DNA from: Vandiemenella viatica
Lineage: Eukaryota; Arthropoda; Insecta; Orthoptera; Morabidae
Assembly: GCA_031002005.1 (NCBI GenBank)
Contig: JARYHS010009186.1
Span: 184,848,437 to 184,912,436 of the forward strand
Length of the DNA stretch: 64,000 bases
Direction: 5' to 3'
Below the pieces are notes generated by a model, which saw only the letters and a program-made list of their open reading frames with translations, searched no databases and was not told the origin of the DNA. Shown here in pieces: positions 36,403 to 47,954 of the stretch (position 1 is the first letter of the stretch; each line of letters begins with the position of its first letter). Position numbers and translations under genes: made by a program.

Positions 36403-36861
36403 GAACTTGAAATTTAAAAATTCTGTGGTGACATACAAATCTACAGTTTTTATTCAATCTCGAAGTCACTGGGTGCACATATGATTTAAAATAAGTTAAA
36501 TACATTGTTTACATTTGTTTCACAAAACTGCACCCGCTCTCCTCCTTCACCGACCTTAAAACAAATTTACACGTTTGACTTCTCTAGTTTCCTTTCATTT
36601 ATATCGAAAACTTTAGAGAAATTGTCCAAAGTGGATTAGAACTTTCATATTCAGCTTCCGAGCAGAACGCGGAAAGAATAAAAATATTGTGTATCCCAAA
36701 GCAGTAGAACAAACGTTTTCAAATTTGGTTTATTCACAAAAATTGATCGTCTTTCACTTATTTTGTAATATTTGTCAGTATTCCTTGTACATACCCACAG
36801 TTTTTATCCAATACCTATGGAACAAATCATCGTTTAACGTTGGTAACGTCACATAAAATGC
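36403..36861. repeat. Patchwork junction between the two duplication units
   Basis: 36403-36767 matches the Helitron interior at 18737-19154 (including the helicase tail, here GKNKNIVYPKAVE followed by Gln instead of stop). About 36768-36827 matches a Helitron monomer such as 18291-18352. About 36828-36857 (AATCATCGTTTAACGTTGG...) matches 39402-39430 inside unit 2. Then homology to 22187 begins. No gene. Confidence 0.65.
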
Positions 36862-38006
36862 CGCAGAGCGTATACATTGAGGGCATACGATGGAGATTCG
36901 TCAGTCGGATGTGGACGTTTAGCCTGGCGGCTCTCACTATCCTGACTGATGCGGCACCAACATATTACATTAAATAAACACACAACACAGACATTCACGC
37001 ACAAAACAACAAACACGTAAATACACTTCCATCCTTGGGGAAGGCAACAGGAAATCACCACAGTTTAAATTTCCCCACCCTAAAAATCCTAACGATTTAG
37101 GAGAAATAAAAGGTGAAGAACAATGACAATATTACCATCCGACCACAGCAATGAAAAGTTGGTGCGATACTGAAATGTTTGCCAGTGACTTCACTACTGA
37201 AGCAGTAATTAAATTATTAATACTCTTATTATCACCAGCCCACTTTTCAGATATCGCATATATTTATACTGAAATAAAAGGATAGAAATCAATACTTTTT
37301 TAGTGTGCTTCATTAAAATATTTACATAAAAAATATACGCGGTGACACTGGTGCTCTATACGACAGTATACCATCCTGGTGTCCTGTAACAGGAATCGTA
37401 ACAATTTCTTTGTAGTAGTCCTTTGGTGTGATGTAAACAATAAAACTAAACAAATAAACCGCTGTCGTACGCACTTCCGAGCTATATGTTTATTAATCGG
37501 TTAAATAGTGACCGTAAGACTTCCGTATCCAATATTGGATGCATAAAATGAGTCAGAATAATTACACTGCTCTGAATTCAACTTAATTAGTCGTAGAAGC
37601 TACCGTGTCTACAGGAAACAAAATCCGAAACTACAAATTCCTTTTCTAATCCGTTCTTGAAAATTACTGCACGAAATTAAAATGAGAGTTGGGTGGTCAA
37701 TACAAACATCAACTTCGTATTTTCACTAATGTCTGGGATGTTTGGAATTGTCAACGTTACTGGAATACTTACTAAGATTGAACCTTAGACATTTTGCGCC
37801 AGCAGATACGCGTGAAAATTTTCCTCTTTCCCCATTACTTCTCCTTGTTCCGTAACTCATATAGTCGATGGTTAATGGTGTATATTTAATCGTTTGATGA
37901 CCCAAAATTGTAGCCTCGTCATTGCTTCATCTCCTGCATATTAATCGCAGGTCCGGCGTTGGACCACAGTAGAGGGGAAGGAAGAGTGGGGGCAGAGGAC
38001 GGGTAG
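36862..38006. other. 5' flank of peptide gene 2, no other gene
   Basis: Counterpart of 22187-23416. It begins in the body of the tRNA-headed SINE whose head is missing here. Non-coding; the proximal 100 bases match gene 1's promoter closely. Confidence 0.45.
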
Positions 38007-38014
38007 TATATAAG
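38007..38014 (+). promoter_or_regulatory. TATA box of peptide gene 2
   Basis: TATATAAG, 62 bases before the ATG, identical in sequence and spacing to gene 1, within a nearly unchanged proximal promoter. The two genes may therefore share expression control. Confidence 0.65.
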
Positions 38015-38068
38015 AGACCACTCACCTCAGAAAACAGGTTTGCTACTGGCGACACTGGAACGGTCGCA

Positions 38069-40436
38069 ATGAAGGTCACATTGGTTTCCGTCTTATTTCT
38101 CGCCGCGACACTGGTACTGCAAGTGGGCGTCAAAGCGGAAGGTCGGTTAATGTCCTGTATGTTTTCCATATAATTATAATGTTAGAATACTTCAACCTAC
38201 GTATGAACTAGATCTCTCCAGTTTGTCAGTAAGGAATGTGCCTGTAGTGTATTTCTTCCTGTCGTCAATTCCTCGTCTAGATAGATGCTACCTCCGTCAC
38301 TTCCTATCTTTAGCTATCCTTTTCATCTCAACATAACTGTGTCTTCAAACATCTGTTTCAAGTGTTCTAATATTTGTCTTCCTTCATAATTCCTTCCAGC
38401 GGCTATTCCATCCACTAACGTACTAATTATTTCCGTAAGTCTTAATATGTGTCTCACCATTACATCTCTTAATTTTGTACGTCTCTTCCACAAAATTTCT
38501 TTCTTGGTCTGCTATTCGCAAAATACCATCATTTGGCAATCTGACGAGTTAAGCTTCGAAATTCTTCTATACCACCAAATTACTAATGCATTAATTTCTT
38601 TTCTTTCTGGTATTCGCATAGTGCATGCTTCACTTCCATAAAGTGCTGTATTCCGCACATTCATTTTTAGAATTTTTTTCCGAGTTCTAAGTTAATATTA
38701 TAAACTAAAAGAGTTCTCTTTTTCAAGAATGCTCTTCTCGCTAGTGCCATTCTGCTATTGACATGAATTTTGATTCAACCATCAGTTCTGAGTTGTTAAA
38801 TAACAAAATTCCCTCACTTCTTTTGATATCTGTTCACATTTTTAAATTTGATCTTCTGTTAATCCTGTTATTTCTGCTAAAATTGACGATAATTGTTAGC
38901 TTTAGTTTCTATTTAGTCCAGGTTTTTCTTTTAGCGTTTTATTCAAGCTTATGAAGTCGAATAATTAAAATTCCGATAGATTTCCAGAGTCAGTTTCCTA
39001 CCAAAATGTCTTACATTGAACTTAGAGATTAGTTCTATGGAGGTGAATTCTCTTTGATATAGTTACAATCACTCAATGTATTCAGAGAAGTCGACAAACG
39101 CTGAAGGGTGGCCGTTTAGAGCATTCGGAAAAAATGTAGCGCGTATCAACTGTTCCTAGGTGAAATTTGCGCTGGTTAGTCTGATAATGAAAACAGCATT
39201 CAACATCTGTACACTTAAAAAGAATGATACAATCATTCAGCTGCTATGAAATTTCCAAATGAAAGAAAACATCTTTCAATAACGAACATAGATTCGCCTT
39301 GAATTATTTGCATGAAATACTGCTCTACGGCGGATACCGTAAAAGTTGTGAGTTTGCCCATGTTGTTTAATTTCTAAATCATATGTTATGTTACATAATC
39401 ATTGTTTAACGTTGGTAACGTCACAGAAAACCCAGTAAGTAAATCTGCAGGTAATGAGCGTAGGTAGCTTCAAGAAACAATAAAATGTTGAAATTAACCA
39501 AAAAATATGGTCCTTAGGTAACTAACGAATAGGATTTCTTTGATTGATCCACGAGTGTGGTGACGCTCTGGCCTCGCATACGGGAGGACGCAGGTTCTAA
39601 TTCCGGTTCGGCTATCCAGATTTGGGTTTTCCGAAATCATCCCAGGTTAACTGAGGGATGGTTCCCTTAACTGCCATGGCAACCTTCCTATTCCTTCTAT
39701 CTCAACGTCGATGAGGCATAAAGCCAAAAGCAGAAAAAAATTAACTGACCCAATGTTGAAAACCTGCCTACAGAAAGCATTTCTTCTTTTCCCGTCGGAT
39801 GTGATATGTTCCTAAAATCGCTTTTAAACCGTCTGTAGTCCCATTGGGTGAAAGTGGCACAGCGCAACAGAGACGATGGACATAGGGGTTTTAATTTTGT
39901 CACATTAATGACAACGAAGCACCAGGTTCCATTAGAACGAACAACAAACATACACTTAAGTTATCAATTAAAGTTAAATAATGAATAATTAACATAAAGA
40001 TGGGGATTCGTTACAAATTTGCCTCAATTTTGAGAGTCATTATTTAATGGAGTACTTTATTTTGTTAGCCCGTAACAATAGCTCAGAGAGCGATGCACCA
40101 CCACAAGCTTCTTTGATCCGCTGCCATCAGTCAAGTTGCCGTCACAATGCGTCAAGTTGCTTATGGATCAAATATTACGAAAAAAATGAAGCAGAAACAC
40201 TTTCCGACTGAACTGAGAAGTCTAATGTATACTTGTTTTCTATACGCCGTTTGCACCCTTAGTGCACTGTGTTTGTTTCAGAGAGAGAGCCCATCAGAAG
40301 AGAACAACTTAAACCTCCGTGTATCTACTGCAAGTGCTATCCCTGCTTCGGGGACTGCTGTCTGGAGTACAATAAGCCGGCTGCTGCCTACCGCAGGAGC
40401 CAAGTCGGCAAAAGTGGCGCCAGCTTCTCCATATAG
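38069..40436 (+). CDS. Secreted cysteine-rich peptide precursor, paralogue 2 (75 aa)
   Basis: Coding exons 38069-38141 and 40282-40436, intron 2140 bp, same phase-1 splice as paralogue 1 (GAAG|GTCGGT ... TTTGTTTCAG|AG), giving 75 codons. The signal peptide (MKVTLVSVLFLAATLVLQVG) differs from gene 1 only at residue 3 up to Gly20; Ala21 becomes Val and Glu23 Ala just beyond. The mature part has PIRR as the possible processing site, the core CIYCKCYPCFGDCC with all six cysteines in register, and the end YRRSQVGKSGASFSI. The proline-rich block of gene 1 is absent (in-frame 27-base difference) and KSGA is added (12 bases), so all indels keep frame. Twelve of about 34 aligned exon-2 codons differ in amino acid. 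No domain family recognised. Both copies look intact, so both are probably functional, but expression is not shown by sequence. Confidence 0.75.
38410..38950 (-). mobile_element. RTE-like LINE fragment in intron 1, copy 2
   Basis: Duplicate of the fragment at 23840-24370, with the same post-RT remnants on the minus strand and independent further decay. It came with the duplication. Confidence 0.62.
39545..39740 (+). mobile_element. SINE-1 family copy in intron 1, paralogue 2
   Basis: Same insertion as 25410-25627 (GCTCTGGCCTCGCATACGGG head, CTATCCAGATTTGGGTTTTCC body, short A tail). It lacks the 470-bp element that precedes it in unit 1. Confidence 0.8.
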
Positions 40437-40879
40437 GTTTGTCTGGCAGAACATTGCCATATATACTGCGGAATATTGGAAAGCAAATGGAATTTGTTCG
40501 CGCAGTGATGCCCCAAAATCATTTTAATTCCTCACCTGTACTATGAGCTTTTAATATTTACCTGAGATGTTTTTTTTATGCAAATCTAGACCCTGCCCTC
40601 CATGGTGATATCTGGTGGCGCTCTCTCCCCAACCCTCTATGGTGAGGTGAGATCTTCAGAGATCCATCCCTCTTCTGCCAACGACCTCATAAGTTTTGGA
40701 TATCATTTCTTTAGCTCTCCTTTTTCAAGGGCATCAATCCCCCCCCCCCCCCCTCTAACCATGTGATCGACGCCGCAGGTAGTTTGTACATTTCTTTTTT
40801 ACTCTACTGTTCGTCAAGGTATTGAAAATATGTCGTGAGATTTCTGTCAAGGTGAAACCACGTCCAAACTTCATTTGAT

Positions 40880-41705
40880 TGGGCGGCCACCCCTCATTAC
40901 AGTTGTCGGTCGTCGTGGGCAGGGCATACTAGTAAAACAGGAAATGTGGCGAACTGTGGCGGACCTAACATCAGACTTTAATTCTTGGCAGAGTACAAGT
41001 GTGTCTGAACATACAGTGCATCCTCAACCAACGATCCATGTATGTGCCAGTGTTAACACCACGACATCGGCAACTACGACTGAAATGGACACGCGACCAT
41101 CGTCACTGGACTTTGGCGCAGTGGCAGAGCGTTGTATGATACCTTCTTCATCATGCCGATGGGAGGGAACGAATCCGTCGTTTTCCAGGGGAAGAGCTTC
41201 TTGACACCTGTACTGCGGGACGGAGACAAGCTGCTGGCGGCGCAATTAAGTTCCGGGGAACGTGGGCATTCATGGGTCCAGTGGAGCTCGTGCAGACCAC
41301 TTACATGTCATACACCCTTCATGACGACCATGTTTCCCAACGGCAGTGGCATTTTTCATCAAGATAATGCGCCATGTCACAAGGCTGGGAACGTGAAGGA
41401 GTGGTTCGAGAGAACACAGTGGCTAGATGCAATTGATGTGTTGCCCCACCAACTTGCCAGATCTGAACCCGATCGAAAACATCTGGGATGTGATTGAACG
41501 TGGCGTCAGAGCTCAGCGCCCCCCTCCACGGAATTTACGGTAATTAGGTGAGTTGTGTGTGCAGATGTGCCACCTCCCTCCAGCGGCCTAGCAAGGCCTC
41601 ATTGCTTAAATGCCAAAACACGTCGCCGATGTTATCCATGCCGACGGTGGACACACCGGCTATTAGGAAGTTGGTCGTAATGTTTTGGCTGATCATTGTA
41701 TTTGC
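40880..41705 (+). mobile_element. Tc1-like transposon relic in intron 2, paralogue 2
   Basis: Duplicate of 26760-27545. An open stretch 41132-41497 keeps FHQDNAPCHKAGNVKEWFERT, and the frame just after reads NPIENIWDVIERG. It preserves the NPIEN motif better than copy 1 (which has PPIEN), showing independent mutation since duplication. A run of 15 C's lies just upstream at 40739-40753. Inactive. Confidence 0.8.
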
Positions 41706-42068
41706 GTTTTTCTAACCCATGCCGTTTGGCACTTCGGTGTATATACAACTGCTACAGTGCTTTACTCGTGGCCTAATACATTTGGTGACACGGAAAAAAG
41801 TTTCTAAAAGAAATTTCTTAAGAAAACTGTGCTTTGTTACTGTAATTCATTTTCCCTAAGTTGCTTGTTTCTTAAAATTAAAAAAAAAAAAATTTTCTAG
41901 GTGTCATTAGTTTAAAAGTTTCGACACAAAATGCACTAGAGTATTGAATTAAAATGTATTTCAGTGATAACGCGTCTGTAAGATATATTGAATTACAGTT
42001 GCACTGGCTTTTTTTAAGTAATTATTTATTGTGATATGATTTTAGTAATGATCGTACCCTCTTCGCAG

Positions 42069-42186
42069 GTATCCGTGAGCTGGTGGATGGAGGCTCTTCC
42101 TGGACGGTGACTGGCGTCTGTTTCATCCATTGCGAACTTAATGTAGTTTCACACACACAAATAAAGTCTTCAAGCTGAACACTGTG
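42069..42186 (+). other. Exon 3 (3' UTR) and poly(A) signal of peptide gene 2
   Basis: Acceptor CCCTCTTCGCAG|GTATCC, AATAAA at 42160-42165, then TGTGTTGTACTG. It matches gene 1's exon 3 closely although non-coding. The acceptor here is CAG rather than TAG. Exon 2 again ends in TAG directly followed by GTTTGT. Confidence 0.6.
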
Positions 42187-42637
42187 TTGTACTGCCTCTC
42201 CCTCTCCGCTTCACCATTTAGCAGACTCAGTGCCCTGCACTCGACACAGACCAGAGTCCGCAACCAACACACTAAAGTTATTTCAATTACCTTTAGAACC
42301 AGTTTTCTATGAATTAAAAGAAATTACATAATACTATATTCCTCAAAAAATCCAAATCCGTCATCGCGAATTTCTGTGCACGATAAAGGGCAAAGCACGC
42401 CAGCCGAAACGAAAGCATTTTACTTTACACAGTTCCCGCCGCTACACGGGAAGCAAGTCTGCTGAGTTCCACCTTACACGATCCATTTATTAAACATATT
42501 CATTATTTGATAAAATTATGATAACGAAACGAATATCTTCATTTTTTATACATAGTCCTATATAGGAGCACATTTAAACTTGCTCATTTTAGTACTTTTA
42601 TTTTTCTTTAATCAATTTCGTTTTTAGCGGCATATCT

Positions 42638-44694
42638 AATTTATTCCAAAGCAAAAAATAAAGAGAAGTAGAGAACCTATGTACTATAATAGGGAAGTGA
42701 GGAGGTTAAAGAGGTTGGTAAGAAAAGAACATAACAGAGTTAAGAGACAGCAGGGTAGTAGGGAATATTTAAAACAACTAAACAAGGACTTAATAACAGC
42801 AAAGAAAATGGCTAAAGATGGGTTTATGAAGAGTACTGTCAGTGCAGGGGGACCATTGACTGATGCATCTAGAAATTTCTATGGCTATATCAGGAAACTG
42901 AGGGGAAGGGAGGATGTAGAGACACTTATAGATAAGGTTGGAGAAGAAGTTACTGACGATTTGAAAAAGGCAGAGATTTTAAGTAACTGGTTCAGTGAAA
43001 GCATTAGGGACAATGAATAAGAAACAGGAGGGTCTAATTCGGAGAACGAGCTTAACAACACAATTAGAAATGACGATAGTAAAAAATTTGATATCCATCC
43101 TGAGGAAATCATGAAGGAAATAACAAAGCTGAAAAAACATAAAGGGGCTGGTGAAGATAATATTACTACAGATATCTTAAAGATAGCCGGATGTGACATT
43201 GTACCTTATCTTGAAATATTATTTAAATTGAGTCTAGACACTTGCTGCTTACCACGGGACTGGAAAAGTGCAATAGTAGTACCGGTACATAAGGGAGGGG
43301 TGAGAAATAGAGTTGAGAATTACAGGCCAATCAGTTTGACATCAGTGGTAGGTAAATTAATGGAAAGATTGATATGCAACCACATCAGAAATATATGTGA
43401 GGAACGTAATTGGTTTTCAAGCAGGCAACATGGTTTCAGGCAAGGATATTCATGCGAATCTCAGTTGGTGGGATATATGCAAGATATTTCAGATGAAATG
43501 GACAAGGGAGGCCAAATTGATAGTGTAGCACTCGATCTGTCTAAGGCGTTTGACAGAGTAAGCCATAAAATGGTAGTAAATAAGGTAAAAACCATTGGAG
43601 TGGATAAGAAAGTCATTTGCTGGGTAGAAGAATTTTTAAAAGGTAGAAAACAGAAAGTTAGGGTAGGAAATGTAGTATCAAAAGAAGTGGAAGTAAAAAT
43701 GGGTGTGCCACAGGGTAGCGTATTGGGACCATTGCTATTCATTATTCTAATGAATAATTGTGTTGATTGTTTACTATCTGAAATTAGATTGTTTGCAGAT
43801 GACATAATGCTGTATAAAAGAATGAAAACGATAGAGGATTGTAAACAGTTGCAGGGTGATCTGGACAGGATATCTAATTGGGTTGGTAAACATGGAATGA
43901 AGATAAATGCAAAGAAGAGTCAGCTTATTAGATACACAAATAAAAAACAAAAGGTTAATTATGAATATAAGGTGGGGATAGAATTGCTTGCTGAAGACTT
44001 GAAATGCAAATATCATGGAATTACTTTTGATAACATACTTAACTGGGCAGGACACATAGGACAGGTGGTAGGAAAAGGTTTCAAAGTTCTGCTCTTGTTG
44101 GAGAGAGTTATGAGGGGATGTACGAGAGAAGTCAAGGAATTGGGTTACAAAACTTTGGTCAGACCATTGCTCGAATATGGTAGTGTAGTATGGGACCCTC
44201 ATTTTACGTATCAAATACAGGAGTTGGAGAGGGTGCAAAGAAGGGCTGCTAGATTTGTTTCTGGAAATTATCACAGAATGCAATCAGTGAAGGATATGAT
44301 AAAGGAGCTGGAATGGGATTCATTGCAAGACAGGAGGAGAATGAGGAGGGTCATGGGAGTGTACAGGGCATATACTGGCGATGAGGCATGGAATGATATT
44401 GCAATAGGTATGAAAAGTAGTGCATGGAAGGGAAAAGATGACCATGACCACAAGCTGGCACTCGATTTCAGGCACAAGGGTGTGGGAAGATTCTCTTTTT
44501 TAGGTAAGGGTGTCAGGGATTGGAATGAGTTACCAAGAGAAATGATGAATAATTTACCGAAAACTTTGAAGGAATTTAAAGATAAAATTTGTAGAGGGCA
44601 AATGTAGGTGGGTGCAGGATAGGTGGAAGATGGGTGTGTAGGGAAATTGCCACCGGAGCCTGTGCTCCATTGCAATTAAATTAAATTAAATTAA
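42638..44694 (+). mobile_element. CR1/Jockey-like non-LTR retrotransposon, 5'-truncated, young
   Basis: A 2.06-kb insertion that interrupts DNA continuous in unit 1 (empty site near 28484). The short repeat ATCT stands on each side. It lacks ORF1 and the endonuclease and begins in the linker before the RT. The 3' end has TGCCACCGGAGCCTGTGCTC and finishes in an AATTAAATTAAAT-type repeat instead of poly(A), a trait of several CR1/Jockey lineages. It is the reference copy for the family also seen at 13560, 19560 and 21126. Confidence 0.88.
42679..44607 (+). pseudogene. CR1/Jockey-like LINE pol, one nonsense codon
   Basis: The frame is open from 42679 to 44607 except for one TAA at 43018-43020. 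Reverse-transcriptase motifs are intact: NYRPISLTSVVGKLMERLI, QHGFRQGYSCESQL, LDLSKAFDRVSH (catalytic Asp at 43534), GVPQGSVLGPLLF, FADDIMLY (43792-43815; both Asp present), and the thumb/C-terminal region EYGSVVWDPH, AARFVSGNY, ending KICRGQM. The downstream 498-codon stretch from an internal Met holds the whole RT palm. Without endonuclease it is not mobile on its own. The lack of further damage suggests recent insertion. Confidence 0.85.
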
Positions 44695-47600
44695 ATCTGA
44701 AGCCATATTGGCTGAACGCAGGAGTACATAAAAATCTATTTTTTGTCAGCACACTAAACTATTTTAAAACATAATCATTCTCTAATGAGCCAATTTAGTA
44801 TTCATAATCTATTTTACCTTCAGAAGCCCCCATTGCGTATCACATCTGAAACTTGTGATTCCCTAAATCTGTTTGTTTTTGCTAGATAATTCGTCTTAAG
44901 TAATTCAACCACGTTTACCGTTGAAGCTCCTCAGAAGAGTATATAGCGTTTTATATCAGCAAGGGGCCTGCAGTTGCAGTCAGATGTCATTACTTGATAT
45001 TTTTTATAGATTTAAATTAACAAAGGAATTAAAGAAATACGGAATTTTTATTCGTTACGAAACGCTCCGAGAAAAACTTCTGTTCTTCGGGGCTTGAAGA
45101 TGATGCAGAAACGGATGTGCTTTTCCCTCCATTTTCTAAAAATTATAGAGCATCTCGTCACTGGCTAGAGATGCTATAAATCCAACTCCTGTTAAGTGAA
45201 GTAACTGGTGCGTAAGAAGATAAGATGCGCTCTTATGAAAGATTGGACTCCGAAGAGATTTACAGCAGCAGTCGTTGCGCGTTAAAGACTGTTTAAAAAA
45301 ACTGCACTCACTGGAGTCGAATATAAATGAATGTTCACGAAGACAATATTCCCCTCCGTGTCTAGAAAAAATAAGTGAGGCTACAAGGAATATTTTAACG
45401 CATGTTTCATTATATAAACACAACGAGGAAGAAAAATAATTTTTCCTTTGTTTTTATATCACATATCTTTTAGATTACCGTTCGGTTGATACCTGATGGG
45501 AAAGGATTTTTAAACAACTTGTGACTTATTTCCTTTTAGATACTTCAGCTAGGTTTAATAAAAAATATCCTGTTACGTAATGATTACACAACTAGGACTT
45601 ACGCTTTATATGTTTGTAAAGTCCGTTCCTTTCATAGATGTGGAGAAACTAGGTACCAATCTACTGTTCTCAATATACCGACTGTGTTAATGCTAGAGAA
45701 TTCTTACCGTAAAAATCTAATCGGATTCAAAAATATGTATTTTATTAGAACAACATCAAAAACCTTGCTGTATACTTCCTTCTTAAAAGTGGTAACATTA
45801 AGCTTCGTGCCTGCAATTTAGTTAAGCAAGGATTAAAATAATAAGTCGAGAAGATCTGAAATCGGGAGGTTTTACGATAAGTCTATTAACTATTCTTGGG
45901 AAGTAGAAAACGTAATATCATGAGATTCTACTTCACGTTTAAACAATTTTGAGATTCAATGATGATGCAACCTCTGAAAGAAACGGTTTTTATGAGCAGG
46001 AAATCAATCGTTAAATAGACGAACCAAAAATTCGGATAAATCAGTCCAATAAATCATATTAAATGTCAGGTACCTTTTAAACTTATTTCTATTCTATTTC
46101 TACAGATGGACAATAATGTGGTTAATGCTTCAAACTAGCATAACTTATCGGGATGACTGCTGCAATTTTCAAAAAATGAAATTTAGAAAAATTATTAAGG
46201 AGATTATATATAATGTTCAAGAGTGACACGTAAACGTTTTATAATCTCTGTGGATCTAAACAACTAGTTTTATAGATTCGCAGAACGTGAGTAATCAACA
46301 CACCAACAAAATCTGTGACCTTTTCAACATCATATGAATTATATTAGCACTCGCTTATTTTTAATTCCATTCTCGATTAAATCGAGTACATTTCAATGTT
46401 ATTGCAAAAACCACTTTACGTTAGTGTCTTTACGCTCAGTGATGAGCAACGGAGAGGGGCTACTAACATCGTTATCGTAATCCAATGTGCTGTATATCCA
46501 CCAACCAAAGAGTGGTTCTCAAGACTGGAGTGACGTACTTTGTCGTCAGTTAAATGCATCAAGCACTCATTTGAAATAAATGTGAATTCTAAAAAAAATA
46601 TGAATTAACTGATAACTACCTTATAACATCGCACAAAACCAGAAATTAAACCAGAAGTTAAACAAAAAATTATGTCAGTGAGTGTCAGACAGTTAATGAT
46701 AAATTCGAAACAGAGAAACAAAAATGGTACAATGCAAAGCCATGGGATAGAGGAAAAATAACTATTTACTTCTGAACAAATGGCAAGCGAATAAAATTAA
46801 TAGATGACAAACAAGTTCAAATCATCACCGTGAATTTTGCAGCATTAATAAATAAAATAAGTAAATAACCTTTACAGGATGAAACCGTATATTACGTTTC
46901 TTTCACCAAACAACTAATATTGAAGTTGCATGACAGAACTGTCTTTGCTTAAATAATTAGAATTAAGTGTTTATTGGTTGTTAATACTGGAAGTCTAATA
47001 TAAATTTAAGGTAACATCCGTCTTCATCTGCGTCCTATTGCACTATGAGACTCTTCAGTGTTCTTTACTTAACCATGGAACGCTGGAATTTTAAAAGCCA
47101 ATACACATTCAAAACATGTGATCACATAATACATTTGCTGCAACCTGTGAATACTGTGTTCAGAAGCACTGTTCACGCCACCACGCAGGAGGCTTAAACA
47201 CTGAATCTTTCACATAACCACACACAAAGTAATTGCATGAGGTGAGGATCAACAGTGGTTTTGGACAGATTGATAGGAACATGTTGCATCGAAGGTTGCA
47301 AAAACATGATTATGGAATTGATATCTACATAATCATTAAAGAGATGCATATAGAGCACTTAAAATATCTACAAAAAAATGTGCTTTTCTATATGATTGTA
47401 AAGTTTTGTGACAATAATTAAAATAATACAGCTACAGTAAACTTACGAAATCACTTCAATTGTTTATAATGCTTTTCCCTGTCTTGCGCTTACCCATTTC
47501 ATTTCGTAATACCGTTTTCATATGTTATTCAAGCTGCTTGACGGGCAGCCTTCAGCCTTTTTCTTGTTAGTAGATATCCGCAGTGAAAACCTGAAAAAGA

Positions 47601-47954
47601 CAAACTCGTTCACAGTAAATTATCAGTTTATTTCTTTCCAACTCGTATTCTCCCCCTGTACTTATTTTTCAATAATAATCTCAAAAAAATATGTTCATTG
47701 TAACTTGTTAAAATTTAGACAGTTCCACTTTTTATTATACAAAAACTAAGACATTTTTTGCAGTATGCAAAATTGTTACACAGAGATTATATCGATTAAA
47801 CATTTCTTGTAAACTTGAGCCTGCATTCACATTCAAGTTCATGCTTCCAGAACCAACTCTCGCTTACATCTCTGACAACCATGTTCAACCCGCAACATCT
47901 CTGGTTATATCAAACACCACACAGTTTTTATTTTCCGTGGTTGATATAGTTTTA
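44695..47954. other. Duplicated non-coding DNA downstream of gene 2
   Basis: Counterpart of 28485-31622 and then 34931-35095; the RTE-like LINE of unit 1 is absent between them (junction near 47755). No gene recognised. Confidence 0.45.

Noticed and set aside
43774..44675. Long minus-strand frames opposite the CR1-like LINE
   Set aside because: Antisense shadows of the well-supported reverse transcriptase frame.
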